NCBI GenBank assembly: GCA_933207985.1
Contig: OW240921.1
Coordinates: forward strand, 3,070,529-3,134,528
Length of the DNA: 64,000 bases
Reading direction: 5' to 3'
Source: Pelobates cultripes
Taxonomy: Eukaryota; Chordata; Amphibia; Anura; Pelobatidae
Part shown: positions 57,831 to 64,000 of the stretch, one piece after another
How the letters are laid out: the number at the start of each line of letters is the position of its first letter
Numbering within the stretch: the first letter of the stretch is position 1
Notes under the pieces: model-generated
What the model was told of the DNA's origin: nothing
The model's input: only the letters and a program-made list of their open reading frames with translations
Databases searched by the model: none
Program-made: the position numbers and the translations under genes

Positions 57831-58163
57831 TTTTTTTTAAAAAAGCATACCCTAACCCTAACCTAGCTTTGCTCTTCCCTATCTAATGAACAGCAGCTAC
57901 ACTTTCCCTCCTCTTACTAAGCATGCAGCTTGAGAATGAATCCAATATGGATGCCTTCCAGGAGGTGGGAGGGTCTGCTAGGGAGGGTGTGCTGCTAATT
58001 GGCTGGAATGTGTCTGCTGACTGTGAGGTACAGGGTCAAAGTTTACTCAATGATGATTAATAGGGGGCGGGTCGAACCGCGCATATGTTCGCCCGCCGTG
58101 GCGAACGCGAACATGCTATGTTCGCCAGGAACCGTTCGCCAGCGAACCGTTTGGTACATCACT

Positions 58164-59802
58164 AGTTATGAAATAACAGGGGTAGTTTCTTCACACCTGT
58201 GATCTTGTAATACTTGCTTCGAAGCCTCCAAGTTTGAAAAAATAATAAATATATATATATATGTATATGTATTATTTTTGTCTTAAAGACACCTTAAAAT
58301 ATTTTTGTGTTTTTTTCAGTTACACTGTCTGATTGTATGGAGCCAATATGTCTGTATTCTTAATATGTGACAACACATGATAAATACATGTCTTTTACAC
58401 ACATTCAGCTAATATAAGTTTTAATAATAATAAAATGTATTCATTAGGTTCTATCTATGAATATCTTAAATGTTACTAACATAGGTACTTAAACATAATT
58501 ATATAATTAGTGTGAACATATGTAACCTGCTACTGACATGCTGTCAGCCATTTTACTGTTTGTCCGCCATCTTAGAGTATAATCAAAGAAGTATATTTAC
58601 TTGAAGAATTATATGCTGAAGACAGTTTCTTGGACTTTAACAGGAAAGGATATTTTGCAAGTGTCCTACTAGCCGATGCCACGAGGGGGGGGGGGGGGTG
58701 GATTATGTGTGATCAGCTCTAGAAGAGGAAGCTATATCTAAATGTGTTAGCTCAGATTAGGTAAGAGTTGGATTTTAAGGAAGTGTCTGTGTAAGACACA
58801 TGAAGTTTCATTACTGTGGTCAAGCTATCTGTTAGAAAGATCTACTGAACATGTAATCCTTAAACTTTTCATAACCTTAAACTGTTGGGTACACTAGAGC
58901 AGGGATAGGCAACCTTCGGCACTGCAGATGTTTTGGACTACACTTAACATGATGCTTTGCCAGCATTGTGGGTGTATGGGCATTATGGGGGATGTAGTCG
59001 CCTACATCTGGAGTGCCTACATCTGGAGTACCTATCCCTGCACTAGAGTTTAGCCAACAGGAAATGTGACCATATTTGGAGTTCTCATTGAGCTAAACGG
59101 AGGGCTACTTCCGTGTTTAAAGTATGAGAGATGAGGAAAAATGTAATAGGATTAGGATTGCTTTTTGCTAATCCCCAGAGAGATATCCTCTGTATTACTA
59201 GTCAATTAAAAGGCTTTTATTATTGAATCTGGGAATATTTTTTGCTACTTCCACATTAGTATATATAGATATATAGATAAACAAATAGAATAAGAGATGC
59301 ACTCACAGGACTTCCAAATGAATACTTGGTTTAATGTGAAAAATGTGGTACATCTGCATCAAATCAACGTTTTGACCCTCAGCAGATCTTTCTCAAAATA
59401 ACATACTGTAACAACAAAGGCTAATAAATAGGAAAATTACATTTACACTTATCAATAGAGTGTAGTGACCACCCACAAACTGATTGAAACCCAGAAGTGT
59501 GGTAAGACCGCGGGTGACGTCATCATGTTGTGATGCTCGCGGCTACAAACGTGGTTGCTAGGAGACAGACAAACTAATGTGTGAATCCAAATGAAGTGTC
59601 AGTGAAGTGACAGTGATCGAAGTCATGAATGAAATCATGGAAGAGAGAGAAAGATCAAACATATAGAACAGTGGATCCCAACCCCGTCCTCAAGTACCCC
59701 CAACCAGTCCAGGATTTAGGGATTACACTGTTGTGTCTAAGGTGTTTTTAGAAGAAAAAAAAAAAAAAACAATTTAGACACAACAGGGTAATCCCTAAAT
59801 CC
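58164..59802. repeat. Segmental duplicate, copy B
   Basis: Direct copy of 116-2982 without the solo LTR. It starts immediately at the hAT end (58163) and stops at the gap. It contains the first MITE (58900-59040), a hammerhead-like core (59366-59396, minus) and the beginning of the second MITE (59671 on). Confidence 0.88.
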
Positions 59803-59902
59803 NNNNNNNNNNNNNNNNNNNNNNNNNNNNNNNNNNNNNNNNNNNNNNNNNNNNNNNNNNNNNNNNNNNNNNNNNNNNNNNNNNNNNNNNNNNNNNNNNN
59901 NN
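59803..59902. other. Assembly gap, 100 N
   Basis: Exactly 100 N. It joins duplicate B to the inverted hAT/Tx1 copy, so their adjacency is unproven. Confidence 1.
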
Positions 59903-60400
59903 CGCTGTGCAAGCAGAGCTTGAAGCGAGGCATAAACGTGCTAAACCTGAGCACAACCTGCATGACCAGGCATCTACATGCAAAGCACGAGCTGCAGTGG
60001 AGTAAGCACCTCAAAAACCAAGAAAGGTCTCAGGCTCCTCCTGCTTTCTCTTCTGCTGCTGTCTCGGCCTCTTCCTCCACACTGTCCCATGGAAGCATTC
60101 AGCTCTCATCTCCCAAACACTGGAGAGAAAAAGGAAGAATCCCCCTAGCCACCCGCGATCCCTGGCCCTGAATGCCAGCATTTCAAAATTTGTGGCCTTT
60201 AAAATGCTGTCATTCCGTCTGGTGGAGATGGACAGTTTTAAAAACCTAATGTCAGTGAGGGGTGTGTTTGACTTCCGGCACCAACGGACGCATGGAGTGA
60301 GAGCTCCTAGAGCCTTTTTTAAAAAAACCTGATGGCGGTGGGGGGTGTTAGACTTCCGACACCAACGGACGCATGGAGTGAGAGCTCCGTTCTGTGAGAG
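59903..60400 (+). pseudogene. hAT transposase fragment, inverted copy
   Basis: Reverse-complement match of 55597-55100. The frame 59920-60171 continues the BED finger second half (TTCMTRHLHAKHELQW). The linker is shorter by about 30 codons than in the other copy. Confidence 0.75.
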
Positions 60401-60595
60401 CCGCAATAAGCTAGAATATCATTTACTGCTTCAGTGCTTTCAGTGAAAAAACTAGAGATTTATGAAAATGCTTATGAAACGCTGATGCTCCAGAGGTTAT
60501 CAAATGTAGCTCTCTTATTTCTTTGGTTAAACAAACAAAGCTGACAGATACAGCTCATTATAGTAAAAGGGAGCGTCAAAAACAGACCCAAGTAG

Positions 60596-61512
60596 ATGCT
60601 CAATCAAGATTACCCTCCCAGGACTAAGACGGAGGGTCAAATAGAAGCAGACCTGTCACAAAGCAGCATGGGGAATGGGCAGGTGACTAAAGAATACCTG
60701 AAGCAAATACTTCAGGACCTGAGGATTTCTATCCGAGAGGACTTCACTACCATTACTTCAACTCTACATCGAGAATTGGCAGAATTAGGAGATCGTGCCG
60801 ACCGCTTGGAGAAAACCTACGCACTGGGCATAATGAGGTGGTGGATAAACTCCAGAAACTTGAGGAGGAGAACACAAACCTTTGGCATAAAATGGCAGAT
60901 GTCGAAGATAGGTCCCGCTGAAACAATATTAGGTTCCGTGGTGTAGCTGAGTCTGTAACAGGTGATCAAATTCAGACTCACATAACGACTATGTGCTCCG
61001 TGCTGGTACCATCTTTAAACGATAACCTATGGGAATGGGACAGAGCACACCGTCTGCCGAGACCACGTCACCTTACAGCAGACATTCTGAAGGACATTAT
61101 AGTTCGATTTCACCACTATAACTCTAAAGAGGCACTTCTTAAAGCGACAAGATCAGCCCAAACTCTACCACCACCCTACAGCGGGATACAGCTATTTACA
61201 GACTTATCAACTTTAACTATGGCCAGACGAAGAGGATTTTCACACATTACCAAAGAACTACAACGTGACCATAAAATGGCTTACCACTGGGGTTTCCCGA
61301 CAAAGCTACTGGTTTGGAATAACAATAAGCTGACTGCCATCAATAACCTAAAAGGAGGACTGGTCACTTTAAAGGAGTGGGGTATAGAGACTGCTCAAGA
61401 AGCTCAAGAAGCTGGAGAATCCGGAACAACATCAAGTGTACCCGAGTCTTTCCCTAAAAAGATTCGGCCACAATGGATGATGGTGGAGGAGACCCCTCGG
61501 AAAACCCCTTAG
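60596..61512 (+). pseudogene. Tx1 ORF1, plus strand
   Basis: 60596-60946 gives the N-terminal part with a coiled coil (ELAELGDRADRLEK). A frameshift lies near 60820-60990, then 60991-61512 gives the RRM/C-terminal domain (WDRAHRLPRPRHL, MAYHWGFPTKLLVWN). Confidence 0.85.
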
Positions 61513-61733
61513 CAAAAACTACAAAAGAAATAATGCTTACATTTCCTGACTGTGTGCTGTTGCTATTATCTGTTTACTTAAGCATCATTATAGTTCAATA
61601 AGCTCGTACTAAGACAGTTTCTGTGAGCCTATGCTTATTGGCAATTTTGCTATTAGATATGCACAAATTTACCATGCTTTTTCAACTCATAAATCAAATG
61701 GGGTTTCTATAATGTTCCATGAGGACTGGATAT

Positions 61734-63892
61734 TTAAACAGGACATAATATATATGGATAAGTTAGGTAGATAAGGAGTTTAAACAGAATAAAATTAACA
61801 GTTGCTTCGATATATGCCCCTAATAATTCACAAATTTCCTTTTTGAGTAGAGCATTTTCTAAAATCGTAGCACTCTGTAAGGGTCTCACTATAATATGTG
61901 AGGATTTCAATTGTACATTGGACCCAAATATGGATATAAAGAGGAGTAAAGGAAAACAACCGTTACAACAGGCCACCCTCATGAGTTCTACATTTTCTAA
62001 ACTAATTAATTCACATGATCTGGACGAAACATGGCATAGCTTATACCCAAACGACAAAGCTACACTTTTTTCTCAAAAGTACATAGCACCTACTCTCGAA
62101 TAGATATGTGCCTTGTGGATAAACTAACGCTAATGAATGATTTTGAGATAAACATTGGAAGTGCCATCACTTTTAGAGCCCAATTCGCAGCAAGAGGCAG
62201 AAGTACATGGCGCCTCAACGAATCCCTCTTAAACTAAACAAACCTAGTCACTAAATTAAATACGGCAATTGGTCATTTTTTTATGACCATCTTCATGACA
62301 CTTTAAGCATTGGAATAAAGTGATGACACGTAAGGCTGTCTTGAGAGGTTTACTCATTCAAGCAGACTCAATCCATAAAAGAAAGCTATCTGTAGACAAA
62401 GAAAGTCTCCTAAATAAACTCAGCGAACTAGATAAAACAAACAAACTGAACCCCTCTAAAATACTAACAAAGCAGATAGATAAAATCAAGCAGGAGCTAC
62501 AGGCGATGTCTTTAAATATAAGGGAGAGATAATTAAGGAAACTTAAACAAACACAATATATGCAGGGTAACAAAGCTAGTAAAGTACTAGCAAGTAAATT
62601 AAAGTCCTAATACTTACAGACCAAAATACCAATTTTAATAGATTCAAAGGGCATCAAATTATATAATACAAAAGATGTAGTAGAGGAATTGGCCTCCTTT
62701 TATCACACACTATATAACTTAAGACTTGACAAAAATACTGTAGCGTTACTTACCTTAACCGGGGGCCGGTCGCGGTCCTCTCTTCTAGCCGCGCGCGGTC
62801 CTGCGGCTGCACGAGCCGCACGCGGCTCATCCGACTGCTCTAAATGGAAGGCGGGCAGTGACCGCGTGAAGCTGTCACGTTTCCCGCCTGAAACTAAGAG
62901 CGCGCCGCGAGTCTCGGGCGCGCTCTTAAAGAGACAGTGGGAGCCTAATTGCCAAAAGGCTCCCATTGGCTCCTGTCATACCACACTCCCTATACAATTA
63001 CCTTTTGGGGGTGTGGAAGTGACAGGAGCCAATCACTTTCGTTTAAAAGCTATTTAAACTTACCTTTTTCCCTTAGCTCGTTGCCCTATCGTGGTTTCTG
63101 TTTCAGTTCCCTTTAGCGCTTGTGGTGTTCAGTTGTGTTTTCTTGTATTGACTTTGGCTTCGTATTCTGACTTCGTTTTCGCTTTATCCTTATCTGTACT
63201 GTTTGCCGGCTTGCTGTTTTCCGTGTACCAGACCCCGGCTTGTCCTAGTTTACGCTGTCTCTCTGTGCCCTTGACCTCGGTTTGTTCCTGGCTCTGTCTC
63301 CTCTCATATACGTCGAGTCCGGCCATTCTAAGGTCCGGTAGACGTATCTCTCCTCTGTATTGGCTTCTGTTTAGCTGGATCCTGCGTGTAGGGGTATATT
63401 CTCGTTACAAATACGCATCAGCTCTCAAAGGATGAAATAAATATATTTCTCAACTAAATAAATTTGCCCAGATTAAATAGCCAACAATGCAAAGTTCTTA
63501 CTGTTGAATTTTCTGAAGATGAAGTAAGGAAAGCGATTTATACACTTACCAAAAATAAAGCACCAGGTCCAGATGGGTTTCCAAATAGCTTTTACATAAT
63601 CTTTGAAGCTCAACTCACACCATACCTCACAAACTTATTTAATTATTTTAATGACTCTGGGTCAATACCGGAAGAAATGCTTTTGTTCCACATAATTACC
63701 CTACCCAAACCAGGCAAACCGCCCAATGAGTGTGCCAATTTAAGACATATTTCCTTACTAAACACAGATATAAAATTACATGCAAAAATGTTGGCTACAC
63801 AAATAAAACCTATGTTAATAGACCTGATTTCACCTGAGCAAACAGGATTTGTCCCGTCAAGACAACCCGGGGACAATACCTGTCATTTTTAA
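61734..63892 (+). pseudogene. Tx1 ORF2 fragment, plus strand
   Basis: EN middle (ICEDFNCTLDPNMD, near 61890), linker (62320-62532), then RT start (NKAPGPDGFPNSFY, ITLPKPGKPP, PEQTGFVPSRQ) at 63464-63892. It continues past the window edge with the WDAEKVFDRLN region near 63950. Several stops. Confidence 0.85.
62739..63409 (+). mobile_element. Solo LTR, 671 bp, CpG-rich U3
   Basis: Ends TGTAGCGTTAC...CTCGTTACA, with 5-bp duplications aatac (62734-62738, 63410-63414). U3 has many CpGs (GCCGCGCGCGG, GAGCGCGCCGCG). TATTTAAA near 63050 is the likely TATA. Absent in the inverted counterpart near 50104, which shows the empty site. A different LTR family from 1370 and 34684. Confidence 0.9.
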
Positions 63893-64000
63893 AATTTAAT
63901 CACTTGGGCACAAGTCAGTAAACAAAAGGTTTATTTATTATTATTAGCCTGGGATGCGGAGAAAGTGTTTGATAGATTAAATATGACATATATGCAGGAA

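Larger units (their letters stand above)
55000..58163 (-). mobile_element. hAT element, minus strand
   Basis: The outer end at 58163 reads, on the minus strand, AGTGATGTACCAAACGG followed by repeated GTTCGC/GCGAAC motifs, a terminus familiar from amphibian hAT elements. The tandem array (56590-57830) and then a BED-finger transposase fragment (56571-55100) follow. The right flank AGTTATGA would be the 8-bp target, but the other element end is not identifiable. Confidence 0.65.
60420..64000 (+). mobile_element. Tx1-type LINE, plus strand, incomplete at window end
   Basis: Inverted counterpart of 55000-49517. ORF1 60596-61512 and ORF2 pieces 61843-62103, 62320-62532 and 63464-63892 are in order. 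The EN start is missing, because sequence jumps at about 61650 from the ORF1 downstream region to mid-EN. A solo LTR (62739-63409) interrupts the RT region. Confidence 0.88.

Noticed and set aside
62703..63435. Frames in the CpG-rich stretch, considered as a CpG-island gene
   Set aside because: The stretch is bounded by TG...CA ends and 5-bp target duplications and is absent from the inverted copy, so it is a solo LTR.

Overview
This is a repeat-dominated vertebrate nuclear window, most likely from an anuran amphibian. Tx1-type L1 retrotransposons, Penelope-like elements (PLEs), DIRS-type elements, hAT elements and TG...CA solo LTRs occur together, with CR1/L2-like LINE tails and an intron-split gene. 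The species cannot be named from sequence alone. Two gaps of exactly 100 N (32043-32142 and 59803-59902) show a scaffolded assembly.

The only convincing host gene is a small secreted protease-inhibitor-like gene on the + strand. It has a TATA box at 39010, a non-coding first exon ending at 39071, coding exons at 41196-41235, 43364-43414 and 45073-45422, and a poly(A) signal at 45445. It encodes 146 residues: a signal peptide and two trypsin-inhibitor-like (TIL) cysteine-rich domains. A second, degraded copy lies upstream. Its promoter and exon 1 are at 10006-10067 and its exon 3 at 13523-13564. It has lost exon 2, its intron 3 is interrupted by an 18-kb nest of mobile elements (13608-31674) between 13-bp target-site duplications, and exon 4 is absent. 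The window is therefore part of a locally duplicated TIL gene family being taken apart by transposons.

Layout: 116-2982 is one copy of a duplicated segment (the other is 58164-59802). 4596-8380 is a broken PLE. 9266-13607 is the relic gene with CR1/L2 LINE pieces. 13608-31674 is the nest: PLE end, complete Tx1 LINE (14779-21526), inverted PLE end, ERV-like element (about 22030-30392) holding another PLE with a GIY-YIG nuclease (25425-26537), then PLE. 32143-35904 is an LTR element with no polymerase and one long repeat-rich ORF. 35905-38642 is DIRS. 38643-45450 is the TIL gene. 47050-55000 is a degenerate ORF1 plus a minus-strand Tx1 with a solo LTR. 55000-58163 is a hAT element with a BED finger and a ~130-bp tandem array. 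59903-64000 is an inverted copy of the hAT/Tx1 junction region.

The items most worth following are the polymerase-less LTR element whose single repeat-rich ORF runs through the polypurine tract into the 3' LTR; recurring hammerhead-ribozyme-like cores at PLE ends; and the TIL protein, whose second domain lacks exactly the Cys3/Cys5 pair.
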